Source: Platerodrilus igneus (Eukaryota > Arthropoda > Insecta > Coleoptera > Lycidae). Taken from it: a stretch of DNA of 64,000 nucleotides. This document shows positions 33,077 to 43,018 of this stretch, piece by piece; position 1 is the stretch's first letter; the number at the start of each line of letters is the position of its first letter. The DNA is taken from contig JARFIW010000139.1 of assembly GCA_036346225.1 (NCBI GenBank), positions 7,812,001-7,876,000 of the forward strand. The letters run 5' to 3'. The notes under the pieces are model-generated. The model was given only the letters and a program-made list of their open reading frames with translations, ran no database searches and had not been told where the DNA came from. Position numbers and translations under genes: made by a program.

Positions 33077-34527
33077 GGGTTGTTATCAAGTTTATGAGAG
33101 AGGTAGTTCTCAGAATTCGTGTGTGAAGCTTCTACCTGATTTTTTGGACCGAAGCCGTACAAACATTTTCTTCTATGACCATCAAACCTAAGAAAGAACT
33201 CGGAAAGGCGGTGAAACTGCAAGCTGTAATAGAGTGGGTAATATTTTCGACAGACTGACTGGTCAAGCAGCCACGGTTAATTAACGTGGTGGTGTTTAAC
33301 TGTTACTGATAGCCACCCTATCGAGACAAGGAATACCGTCACATAAATATATGAATGTCAAGTTTTTATTATTGTGTCTGATAGAGGACTGCGTCGGATA
33401 AGGCCAGATTCCACGCTACGTAAGGATATTTAACTTCCTATTTTATCTTTTCCGAAAAAGAATATATTATTTGGAAGAAAATGCTCACCTTAGGCACATT
33501 TTGTCACGGTTGCCATTTCTAAGAATCGAACACTGGACCTTTGCGTGAAGTCATAATATATATATTTTATGGTGCCATGGAATTTCATGTCTTAAAGCTC
33601 TTTATATCATTTTGTTTTAATGGCAAGTAATTAATAACGGCAACTAAGTAAAAACGCCGATTTAAATTTTTTGCTTATTTCAAAGGGTTTGTAAATTGCC
33701 AGAATGTAGATAATTCTTTGCAACATAACATACAGAATTTATGCTTAATATTAATAATGCACGCAAATTACGACCCAAATCTCTTACGCATACAAATAAT
33801 AAAAGCAGCAATTTCAAAAGAACGTAATATTTATGCTAATAATTATAAGGAAAAGGGAGTCGCGTTGTTAAAGTCGTAAGTCACGTGATCGCGTGCTGTA
33901 TCCTCGTTGCCAACTTGAAGAACTAATTACGGCTGAAGTTCAATCTGACTCGGTGCAATTTCCACTAATTTAATATCTATTCGTTGGAGCAACAGCCGTT
34001 AATTTACTTCGCTTCAAATAATCGCAAGTGGGATACTAAAACTTTTGGGGATTATGTGCGGGAAATTGTGTTGGTAATTTTAGAAACTTACTTGTGCGTG
34101 CTCCGAGACTACGATCTTGTTCAATTTGATTCTTTTTAATTGAAGGATATAAATACTTTGAAAATTAGAAACGTTTATTTTTGAACCTATACTTCCATTG
34201 CGTTATGGTACAAACGATTTTGAGATCAAAACGAGGGTAGGGTATCTGAAGCACTAGAAATAAACTGACATTTTGTGACACGTCTTCGTAATAAAATCAA
34301 CTTTACAATGGTAAAATGTATCGGAAAAATAAAAAAGCTTAAGCATTAAGCAGACCAGCAAGGCCGCTTTTAGGCACCAGCTTTACGTGTCCTCGGCGTT
34401 GTACATAATGTTTAAAGGACGCAAGATTGGTTGAAAATAGATTAGAAAAAATATAATTTTATTAATATTAAATATTCGGTAAGATACTATAGAAAGTATT
34501 TTAAAGTCCCTTGAGTTATATGGCCGA
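33077..34527. other. Unassigned DNA with a SINE relic
   Basis: Around 33,425-33,560 the minus strand resembles a badly decayed SINE: a TTTGTCACGG...AATCGAACACTGGACCTT stretch corresponds to the head with its B box, next to an AAATGCTCACCT block. The rest is AT-rich without recognisable content. Confidence 0.4.
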
Positions 34528-37500
34528 TCCGAATAAACCTGCGCCTTGAATAAGTTCTAAATCACTAGAACTGGTGTAATGGCTTGCGCGTTCCAGTGAT
34601 CTAAAGCGCGAACTATTAGAGGTTCAACCAAATTAGTAGGGTCTTTAGTGAGGAACCAGACTAAGACAGGTTCCCGAAAGAGGGCAGCAGTTCTTTCGGT
34701 ACTGAGATTGGCATAGACCGAAGGGGTCGGTATGGCATTCTATAATACATTAATGCGATATGCAAGGCAACGAGAAACCACCACATTATCTCCCAAGAAC
34801 ACAGCTTACATAAATTGTAATTAAGATGATGGCATCCTCTGGGACAAAAGATTCCGGAGTTAAGATAGTCCTCCATTCGGATCTCCGGAAGGGGATTACT
34901 TCCGAGGATGTGATCGGCAAGTTTAGTAAAAGCGTCGGGAACTTTTTGCGAGTCGGGGCATTGAAAGTCAGAAGTATGAAGCAACTAGGTAAGCTAGAGA
35001 ATTTGAAAATTGAAATATAGGTGAACATTAGTCATAGTAGGGATTAGCGAAGTTCGGCGGCCAGAGGTGGGGGATTTTTGGAGTGGAGGCTTTAGGGTAA
35101 TTCACACAGGATCAGAGGAAGGAAATTCGAGTGTGGGGATAGTTATGCAAAAAAAGATAAGACACTGTGTAGAAAACTACTTACAAAAGAACGAAAAAGT
35201 TCATCATTAGATTAAAGTCTAAACCAGTAAATACAGTAATAATATAGGTATACATGCCTACCTCTAGTTACAGTGACAAAGAGGTAGAAGCGATCTACAA
35301 AGATATCGAAGACATACTAAGATATGTAAAGGGACATGTAAAGGGAAAATTTAATGATTACAGGTGATTTTAATGCAGTGGTAGGTGAGGGTAGGGAAGC
35401 ACCGGTAGTAGGTTTATTTGGTTTAAGCCCGAGAAACGAAAGGGGAAATAGGCTGGTAGAATTTTGCAACAAATACAAGTTAACCATTACAAACACATCA
35501 TCAAAACATCATGCAAAAAGACTATGTACGTGAAAGATGCTAGGAGATATGGGAAGATATCAAATGGATAGATGACGATTTAGAAATCAAGTAAAAGACT
35601 GTAGAAGCTACCTAAAAGCAGATATAGACACTGAGCATAACATCGTAGTTATGAAGGCCGTTCTTAAATTTTAAAAATTTAAAGATAAGGACCTGAAAAA
35701 AGCACTTTGACTTTGAGAAACTAAAAGATAAAGATATCCACGAATCATTTGAAAAAAGTCAAACGAATTACTGGAAGATATCGGGAAATTTTCTTTTACT
35801 AAGAAAGTAGAAACAGAATGGAATAACATTAAATCCAGCTTAGATATGGCGGCCAAAAATATTTTGGAGTATAAATAAAAAGAAAATAAAAAACCACACC
35901 GTGGACAACCAGGGATATCATGAATTTAATAGAAGAAAGACGAAGATATAAAAATAGATCAGTCGAAACAGGAAAACAGAGATACAAAGCTATGAAATGA
36001 AAAATTATTCGCAAATGCAGGAAAGCTAAAGAACAATGGATTGATGAAAAGAACAAATTACTACATACTAAGATGGAAATAGAAAAGACATACAAGGCAT
36101 ACTAACTAATTAGAATGAATTTTAGGGATATAAAACCGTATAGCAAAAATATAAGGGGTGCGGAAGTAAACATCATTATAGAAAATGTAGAGAAAGTGGA
36201 TAGATGGCAAGATTATATAGGAAATGTATATGCAGGAGAGGAACTAACAGCATTAGAACAGGAATTATACATTGAAAAGGATGACTTGAGATATTCTATA
36301 CTTAGAGGCGAGTTTAAATTAACATTAACGAGTCTGAAAAATGGTATTGCGCCGCATACAGATAAGGTGCAAGTAAAATTTTTAAAAGCTACTGGACAAG
36401 CAGCAACAGAACATTTCTTCCAACTTGTAAGCTATATTTATGAGACAGGCGAGAAACCCAAAAATTTCAATCGTAACATCATAATCACTATAGCAAAAAA
36501 GAGAGACACAGCTACATGTAAAAATTTTCTAACAATAAGTTTCACAGCACATGCGTCAGAAATACTAACTAGAATTGTACAAAGACAGATGGAAAAACAG
36601 GCTGAAAAAATACTAAGAGAAGATCAATTTGCTTTAGGCGAAACAAGGAAACACGGGAGGCTATTTTAGCTCTAATGGAGGTAATAGAGAAAACAATAGA
36701 AAAAGGAGAAAGCGTGTATATAGAGTTTGTAGATCTAGAAAAACATTCTACAATGTAATATAGAAAAAAAGTGTTTGAAATACTCAAAAAGATTGGAATA
36801 AGTTTTAGGGATAGACGGATAGTACATAGTTTATACAAAGAGCAAACAGCGGTAATAGAATAAGAGTAGAAACGCAAAAAAATAAATATTATGAAAGTCG
36901 TGAGACAGGGATGTGCCCTATCCCCGTTAATTTTTAACTTGTACATCGAAGAGGTCATGAATACTATCAAATGCAGGAAGACATTTGAAATTATTATACT
37001 GGGACAATTTGATTAGATTTGCAGATGATATAGCGGTATTAGCATCTAGCAAGGAAGAGAAGCTGCTCTTAATGAAATGGAAGCAGTTTTAACAGCGAGA
37101 TAGGGTATGAAAATTAACAAAAATAAATTAAAATACTAGTATGTAAAGGAGGGGAAAGTAAATCAAAAACTAGAATACAACGGTAACGAGAACTTACAAG
37201 AGGTTAAGAATTTCTACTACCTAAGAAGTCAAATAAGGGAAGATGGTATGAGCGCAAAAGATATAAAACAAACATTAACACAAGGTCGTGTTAAATTTAA
37301 CAAGAAAAAGCAACTACCATGTTCAAAGTCAACAAACATAAAAACAAGGAAAAGATTGCTTAAAACATAGCACTCTACGGATGTGAAACTTGGACAGTAG
37401 AAGAAGCGGATAGGAAAAAGATAGAAACTTTTAAAATGTGATACTATAGACGTATGGCGAAGATATCATGGACAAACAAAGTTAAGAGCAAAAAGGTACT

Positions 37501-37770
37501 AGAAATCGTAAAGGAATAAAGAATGTGAGTAAAAAATAGGAGAGATGGGATTAAAGTTCACATACTATGGCATGAGGGAATAGTGCGGAAGATATTAGAA
37601 GCAGATATAAGAAAAAAGAGGTAGATATAGATCTAGGTTAAACTAATGCACACAGATATTGAGATGTAGGCAGTAGGAATTTCGAAAATGTGTAGACAAG
37701 CTCAGAATAGAAATACATGGAGGTACGCGTCCAACTAGGTGCAAGATGGAAAACATAATGACGAAAAAAA
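34528..37770 (+). mobile_element. RTE LINE, nearly full length
   Basis: About 3.24 kb, the size expected for an RTE-clade LINE with one protein and a very short 3' end. The 5' untranslated part (34,528-34,950) aligns with 60,398-60,800 and contains GTGAGGAACCAGACTAAGAC and AAACCACCAC. Coding parts in order: endonuclease start (RSMKQLGKLENLKIEI, about 34,970), endonuclease middle (35,370-35,560), linker (35,700-36,200), reverse transcriptase (36,250-37,110), C-terminal domain (37,110-37,690). It ends near AACATAATGACGAAAAAAA. RTE assignment rests on size, single-ORF layout, the ...CETW...EAFKMWYYRRM type C-terminus and the ATGATG tail. Confidence 0.85.
34950..37690 (+). pseudogene. RTE endonuclease-reverse transcriptase, disabled
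   Basis: The protein would nick target DNA with an apurinic-type endonuclease and copy the element RNA from the nick. Endonuclease remnants run from about 34,955 to 35,620. The linker is rich in Lys/Arg (KIIRKCRKAKEQWIDEK, about 35,999-36,050). The longest clean stretch is 36,115-36,669, with the ISFTAHASEILTRIV block. The polymerase signature is retained as FADDI at 37,018-37,032. The tail has CETWTVEEADRKKIETFKM (about 37,384-37,440). About ten stops or shifts break the frame, so it is non-functional. Confidence 0.85.
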
Positions 37771-37774
37771 TAGC

Positions 37775-38060
37775 TGTCCTCAAACCTAGGCTGTAAGAAT
37801 TTCAGAGAACTGTGTAGGCTAGCTCAGAATAGGAATCAATGAAGGTACGCGTCGAACCAGTTTCAAAACGGAAAACCTAATGACGAAAAAAAGCAAGTGC
37901 ACTAAAATCTGATCATTATTATAAACAGGTGTTGGTTTTGACATATTTTCAACTAATGTTGATTGTGCGAAAGGATTTACTGGAAAACTATTAATTCGGC
38001 AAATGTCTAAGTGTTTGGGATCTTGATAGCCGTAGGCTGCATAACCCTCTTCACATATCC
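37775..38060 (+). mobile_element. Chimeric U/L repeat, left part
   Basis: Follows the RTE copy directly. A second short RTE 3' end (about 37,788-37,890, GAACTGTGTAGGCTAGCTCAG) is fused to unit U (about 37,891-38,060). U contains GGTGTTGG, ATTTTCAACTAATGTTGATT and AACTATTAATTCGGCAAATG, all shared with the copies at 0.45 and 4.35 kb. It is interrupted at cttcacatatcc by three SINEs and resumes at 39,001 (ACTGAATATC). Confidence 0.78.
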
Positions 38061-38363
38061 TACATTTGATTTTTTCCAATGCTCCATCCGAAGGTACTAC
38101 ATTGGCCAGGAAGCGAGTTTTTTTTACCTGGAAATTTTGAATTTTGCCGAGCCTTCGCTGTTGCAAGCAAGGGATCTTTAACGTGCGTGGCAATACTCGC
38201 ACATGGCACCTCTATTTTACCTCTCATGCGAATGAGGGAGCAATTTTTAGGAAAAATACTCATCTAACATTTTTCAAGTGGACCGTGTCGGGATTCGAAC
38301 CTGGGACCTTGGGCATAGTAGTAACACGCATACCAACTGCACCACGGGACCGCCGGGCCCCAC
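38061..38363 (-). mobile_element. SINE, family B, first of a stack of three
   Basis: Minus strand. The family B tail complement (TACATTTGATTTTTTCCAATG) is on the left; the head with the complement of GGTTCGAATCC lies near 38,290-38,300. It lies between ctcttcacatatcc (38,047-38,060) and cccttcacatacc (38,364-38,376), i.e. the target duplication shared by the whole stack. Confidence 0.88.
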
Positions 38364-38376
38364 CCCTTCACATACC

Positions 38377-38671
38377 GTTCGTTTACATTTCCACGCGAAG
38401 GTACTACATTGGCCGAGAGGAGAGTTTTTTGTTGCCTTGAAATTTAGAATTTTGCCGAACCCTTGCCGTTCCAGGAAAGGTAGGGATCTTTAACGTGCGT
38501 GACAACACTCACACACAGGACCTCTATTTAATCTCTCATCCGAACGAGGGCGATATTTTTGTGAAAAATGCTCACCTGCCATTTTTCAAGAAGTCGGCCG
38601 TGCCGGGATTTGAACCCAAGACCTTGGGATCCGTAGTCTTACGCTTACTACATTGATCCACGGCGACGCCT
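38377..38671 (-). mobile_element. SINE, family A, second of the stack
   Basis: Minus strand, family A head (complement of GGCGTCGCC at the right end) and tail (GTTCGTTTACATTTCC at the left end). It is flanked by cccttcacatacc on both sides (38,364-38,376 and 38,672-38,684). A short deletion near 38,392 removes part of the GGAGCATTGG box. Confidence 0.9.
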
Positions 38672-38684
38672 CCCTTCACATACC

Positions 38685-38987
38685 GTTCATTTACATTTCC
38701 AATGCTCCACCCGTAGGTACTACATTGGCCAGGAGGCGAGTTTTTTGTTGCCTGGAAATTTAGAATTTTGCCGAACCCTTGCCGTTCCAGGCAAGGTAGG
38801 GATCTTTAACGTGCGTGACAACACTCACACACGGGACCTCCATTTAACCTCTCATCCGAACGAGGGCGTAATTTTTGTGAAAAATGCTCACCTGTCATTC
38901 TTCAAGCAGTCGGCAGTGTCGGGATTTGAACCCAAGACTTTGGGATCCGTAGTCTTACGCTTACTACATTGATCCACGGCGACGCCT
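38685..38987 (-). mobile_element. SINE, family A, third of the stack
   Basis: A 303-bp full-length family A copy, minus strand, very similar to 13,459-13,761 and 38,377-38,671. It is flanked by cccttcacatacc at 38,672-38,684 and 38,988-39,000. To the right, unit U continues without loss. Confidence 0.92.
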
Positions 38988-39000
38988 CCCTTCACATACC

Positions 39001-39050
39001 ACTGAATATCAGAGAAATAGGCTATGTATTTGTAAAGCAAAAGTTCGTCC
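39001..39050 (+). mobile_element. Chimeric repeat, unit U tail
   Basis: ACTGAATATCAGAGAAATAGG and the following bases restore unit U interrupted at 38,060. The repeat stops near 39,050 without the long LINE end seen at 0.7 and 8.85 kb. Confidence 0.7.
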
Positions 39051-39139
39051 ATCCGAGAGTCATCCTACTCTGTTCATCTTAAATGTGCGCAATACCCATA
39101 CCAGAAATCTCAAAGTTTTGATAAAGGCCAAGGAAAATT

Positions 39140-39870
39140 AGTTTTTTTGTAGTAACCAATCAACGTGCTGTTGCACATTTTGATGTCTGCAAACTTTTTG
39201 GTAAAGCCTACTTAAAAATGCAGACTACTGAACGAGCTGTTAAAGGATTTGCCACCATAGGTGTTTATCTTACTAGAAGAGATGTTTTTACCGAGGAGAA
39301 TTTTTTAGCGCATTACAAGACGATAAAGATCCTGAAGCTATTGCCCAAGACCAGCAACTTATTGGCGTTCACCTAGAAAACGAAGATGAACAACAAAATA
39401 TTGCCGTTACGATTAAACCAGAAGACACCACACAGACACTCATCTTGAAGAAGAAAAAGGGGGAACTCGAGGCAGAAAACCTGGAAAAACAAAGATAAAT
39501 ACCTCCACATGGAATACGGAAGAACTAGAGATATCTATAAATTTAATAAAAGAGAAAAAAGAGATGGTAATTAAAAGAAAAGTTTTGCGGAGTTCAGCTC
39601 AAGATCTGACCAATAAGAAACAGATACCACATAATTGTCGTCTGAGGAGAATTTTATCTTCGTCGAGCACAAGATTCTTCTGACGCAAAAGCTTTGCCAC
39701 AAGAAACGCGCCCAGATCAAGACCCGTCTACCACTTTTAAGAAGAAAAATTTTTAGAAAATATTCGTGGAAAAGTTCACATAATATGCGCAATGTGTGGT
39801 TTTTGGCACATGAAGAATGTAATGGGGCTTAAAAGGATCCCTGCATTTGCGATTCCTTTAAATACATTTA
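39140..39870 (+). pseudogene. Tigger/pogo-type (DDE_1) transposase, C-terminal relic
   Basis: No catalytic residues remain. The recognisable parts are the end of the DDE domain region, with residues LFGKAYLKMQTTERAVKGF, TIGVYLTRRDVFTEENFL (about 39,195-39,310), an acidic spacer, a lysine-rich stretch, and a C-terminal cysteine/histidine module around HEECNGA (39,808-39,830) with an upstream W and a following C..C-like CICDSF. This order (hydrophobic FGKAY...A..GF, then V/I-F-..-DF, then PHD-like end) is known to me from CENP-B/Tigger-related insect transposases. At least three frameshifts. Confidence is limited because the DDE core is absent. Confidence 0.55.
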
Positions 39871-40137
39871 TACAAGTTAGAATCATGTTTTTTTAATATA
39901 TATTTATCCACGTTTTATAATATTGTGTTATTTTTATATTCATGTTTTGGAATATCTATCTTCTGTTTTATTTCTGTACTGGAATATTGTTTTTTGTATC
40001 AATTGTAGAATAAATATCTACACTTTGATTTTCGTTACTCGTCATTTTTCATTGCTAAAAACAAATAATATTTTCTATTCCGCATTAAAATATTTTAAAT
40101 ATTCTAATTCACACTAGGATATAGTGGTGGATATAGT
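39871..40137. other. Unassigned AT-rich DNA
   Basis: Nothing recognised. It ends in a short GGTGGATATAGT tandem (40,117-40,150), one copy of which was duplicated by the next SINE. Confidence 0.5.
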
Positions 40138-40153
40138 GGTGGATATAGCGAGT

Positions 40154-40389
40154 ATCCCGACACGATCCGCTTGAAAAATGTTAGGCGAGCATTTTTCACA
40201 AAAATACACCCTCGTTCGGATGAGAGGTAAAATGGAGGTCCCGTGTGTGAGTGTTGTCACGCACGTTAAAGATCCCTACCTTGCTTGGAACAGCAAGGGT
40301 TCGGCAAAATTCAACATTTTCCAGGTAAAAAAACTCGCTTCCTGGCCAGTGTAGTACCTTCGGGTGGAGCATTGGAAAATCACATGTAA
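40154..40389 (+). mobile_element. SINE, family B, 5'-truncated
   Basis: A 236-bp copy flanked by a 16-bp duplication ggtggatatagcgagt (40,138-40,153 and 40,390-40,405). It begins inside the tRNA-like head, at ATCCCGACACG, i.e. just at the end of the B box, and runs to the family B tail AAAATCACATGTAA. The body is intact and close to the 58.5 kb copy. With half the promoter missing it could not be transcribed from its own head. Confidence 0.92.
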
Positions 40390-40498
40390 GGTGGATATAG
40401 CGAGTTTAGTAAGTTGTATATTTTTAAATCTTTTACTTCATTCAAGTATTTCTAAATATACGCTCTCACGTTTACAACCCCTTAGCCTATCTATACCT

Positions 40499-41135
40499 AT
40501 CATTATCATCATTAGGTCTTCAGTTCTAGAACTGGTTGGATACTTACCTCTATTGTTCTCTACTCTGAGCTAACCTACACATTTTTCTAAAATTCCAACA
40601 GTCTCATCTTTCACTATCTGTGTGCAATAGTCTAATCTAGGTTTACCTCCTATCTTTTTTCTTTATATGTTTCTAGTGTATTTCGCACTATTCCCTCATG
40701 CCTTAGTCAGGTGTCCTATCATCCTATCTCACCTTTTTTTTTACTGTTTTCAACGTATCTCTTTCTTCCCCTGCCATATTCTTAAGTTTGTCTGGCCATA
40801 ATATCTTCATCATATTTCTTTATTAGCATTACATTTTAAAGGCTTCTATCTTTTTCCTATTCACTTCTCCTGCTGTCCACGTTTTACAACCATACAGTGC
40901 GATGCTCCATACATATGCTTTCAGTAATTTTTCTAAAAATATACCCTATTTCGCTATTTTTCAATAGTATGCAAAAGGGGTTAAGCAACCTGACGGCTAC
41001 CAATATACCCCACCACTTAGACACTTGCCGAATCAATTTTATCCGAAGTACTCCTTTCACACAATCAACGTTTGTTAAGATTATTGCAACACCAGCACAA
41101 GTAGTTGTTTACAATAATCATCAGGTTTAAACACA
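40499..41135 (-). mobile_element. Chimeric U/L repeat
   Basis: Minus strand: unit U (41,135-40,940), then a long RTE 3' end (about 40,925-40,499) finishing in the complement of an ATGATGATAATG tail. The SINE-target position in U (about 40,973-40,985, GCAAAAGGGGTT complement region) is empty. It directly follows the 3' end of the RTE copy that element E splits, repeating the order LINE end - U - LINE end found at 0.3-1.2 and 4.2-9.3 kb. Confidence 0.75.
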
Positions 41136-41149
41136 ACTATTATATTCAT

Positions 41150-41551
41150 TACTAATTTAAATTATGAGCTAACGTATGCATTTTCCTGAAATCCCTACAA
41201 CCTTCATCTTTCACTATCTGTGTGTAATAGTCTAATCTAGGTCTACTTCTACTTCTCTTTTTTCCTTTCACTGCTTTTAATATACTCCACACAATTCCCT
41301 CGCGCTTTAGTATGCGTCCTATTATCCTATCTTTCCTATTTTTCACTGTCTTCTACATATTTATTTCTACCCTTACCATTTTTAGTACCACTTCGTTCTT
41401 AAATTTGTTTATGATGATCATGCGTCGGTAACACCACATTTCAAAGGCTTCTATCTTTTTCCTACCCACTTCTCCTACTGCCCACGTTTCATAGCCGTAC
41501 AGTGCTGTACTCCATACATATACATCAGATGTTTTCTTCTAGTTTCTATGT
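41150..41551 (-). mobile_element. RTE LINE, 3' part (continues from 49,668-51,630)
   Basis: C-terminal coding end of an RTE copy, minus strand: the complement codes for the ...VLYGYETWAVGEVGRKKIEA... region and, as an open piece, KNRKDRIIGRILKREGIVW (41,346-41,152). Its first bases ACATAGAAACTAG join exactly to ...GACAACAAACAT at 49,668 if element E and one ATGT duplication are removed. So this and 49,668-51,630 are one LINE. Confidence 0.85.
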
Positions 41552-42330
41552 TGCTACGTACCAAGACGTAGCCGGAAGAAACACAAAAATAATACATCGC
41601 CAACGAGTTTCTATTTACAATTAAAAAAAATACAAATATAGAAATTTCTGTCGAAACAGCAAAACAAAATTAGCTAAGGTTACTATTTAATAAAACACTT
41701 TTATCTACTCCTATTTAGTTATAATACCATTATTCATATATTTTGAACAAGTAATAGTGTTCATAATTAAACACAGTGAGCTTATATTTCTATTTAATTA
41801 CCTACCAAAAATATCAAAGTAGCCATCTCATTGACATTTACGTAATGTCAAACAAATTTGTACTATAATTTTTTTAAAATAATCTTGATTACATGTGTTT
41901 ATTAAAACTTGTTACTGTGCTTATAGTCGTAGATATAGTGTAGTATTCAACATACGGTAATGGCAATAACTCACTTGATGAATTACGGCACTCGCCTTCG
42001 GCTCGTGCCGCAAACTTCATCTGCGTGAGTTATTGCCTACATTACCGTATGTTGAATAATATACTATTACTCTATAGACAAATTCACTAATTGTTCCACG
42101 AAGTGCGCAATTCGTAGCTAACATGCAATAAATCTAATCAATACCAAAAAGAATAACTCTGATACTTTCGTATAAGCGGATGGGTTAATTTAAAAATACA
42201 TTAAATTTAGAAACCTTTCTAGTAAGGATTTTACCATACGAAGCATTTGTTATAACTCTTATCAGTAAAAAGAGAATACTGCTGATACTTTCGTATAAGC
42301 AGATGGGTTAAGTACAAAAAGCAAAAGCAT
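41552..42330 (-). repeat. 3' LTR of element E, truncated
   Basis: Distal half of the LTR. Without the 363-bp insertion and its TTA copy only about 413 bp remain of roughly 1,220. It ends abruptly at AGTACAAAAAGCAAAAGCATTAAA, where the internal AGCCTCAAGTAAAC begins, so the polypurine tract and the LTR start were deleted. The shared ACTTTCGTATAAGC.GATGGGTTAA motif occurs twice (42,163 and 42,283), as in the 5' LTR. Confidence 0.75.
41704..42066. mobile_element. 363-bp insertion ending in a long hairpin
   Basis: Present in the 3' LTR of E but absent from the matching place in the 5' LTR (near 45,710). The ends are flanked by TTA (41,701-41,703 and 42,067-42,069). No inverted termini. Instead the right third (about 41,934-42,069) is an almost perfect hairpin with arms of about 55 bp around CTCGCCTTCGGCTCG, including ATTCAACATACGGTAATG and its complement. 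No coding capacity. The class is unknown. Confidence 0.7.
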
Positions 42331-43018
42331 TAAACGTCAAGCCTCAAGTAAACAAAAGGACAACAAGGGAGAACGAAAGAAAGAGAGGAGGAACGCTGGT
42401 AAAAGGAAACGGTGTACTGCAAACTGTGATAACCAAAAATCTCTATAAACGAAGGACCAAAGAAAAGAAATGCTAAATAGTCCTAAAGTCGACTAAGTCG
42501 TGATTTGCGAAGAAAGAAAGACGGACTAGAAAGCACCTACCACAAAAGCGGATGGACGAATCACAATCGGTCTAGGATCCTACAGCAAAGAAGACCAGCA
42601 ACAGGAAAAAGGAGAGATGTGAAACGAAAGGAACGAGAAAAAAAGAGAAAAACCCAAAAAGAATAACACCAACACCACGTACAAAAACCACAGAAAAAAC
42701 CAAACAATTGCACCAAAGAAAATAAAACCGAATCCCAGTGTAGTTATGTATATGTGTGCGTGTGCATGCGTGTGTGTATGTGTGTGTGTGTGTTGATGTA
42801 TGAGTAGGTGAGTGTGTGTGAGATGGTGTATGTGTGTGTGTATGTGTTGTGCGTGTATAAAGTGTGCGTGTATGTATGTGTTGGGCCGCTGTAGTCGCCT
42901 CTTACGGCAGGCAGGTCGTACCATGGGGCTATTCTATTCCCGGACCCACACGGTTGAAAGAAAACAAAAGAAAACCTATCAAAACAGGAAAGTAAAACGA
43001 AATCGTGACGTCCAATTA
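42331..43018 (-). mobile_element. Non-coding internal region of element E
   Basis: Same order of blocks as 26,675-27,255, including the GT-rich stretch (42,747-42,870) and TTGGGCCGCTGTAGTCGC (42,880-42,897). This part follows the gag-type frame where pol would be expected in an autonomous element. Confidence 0.65.
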
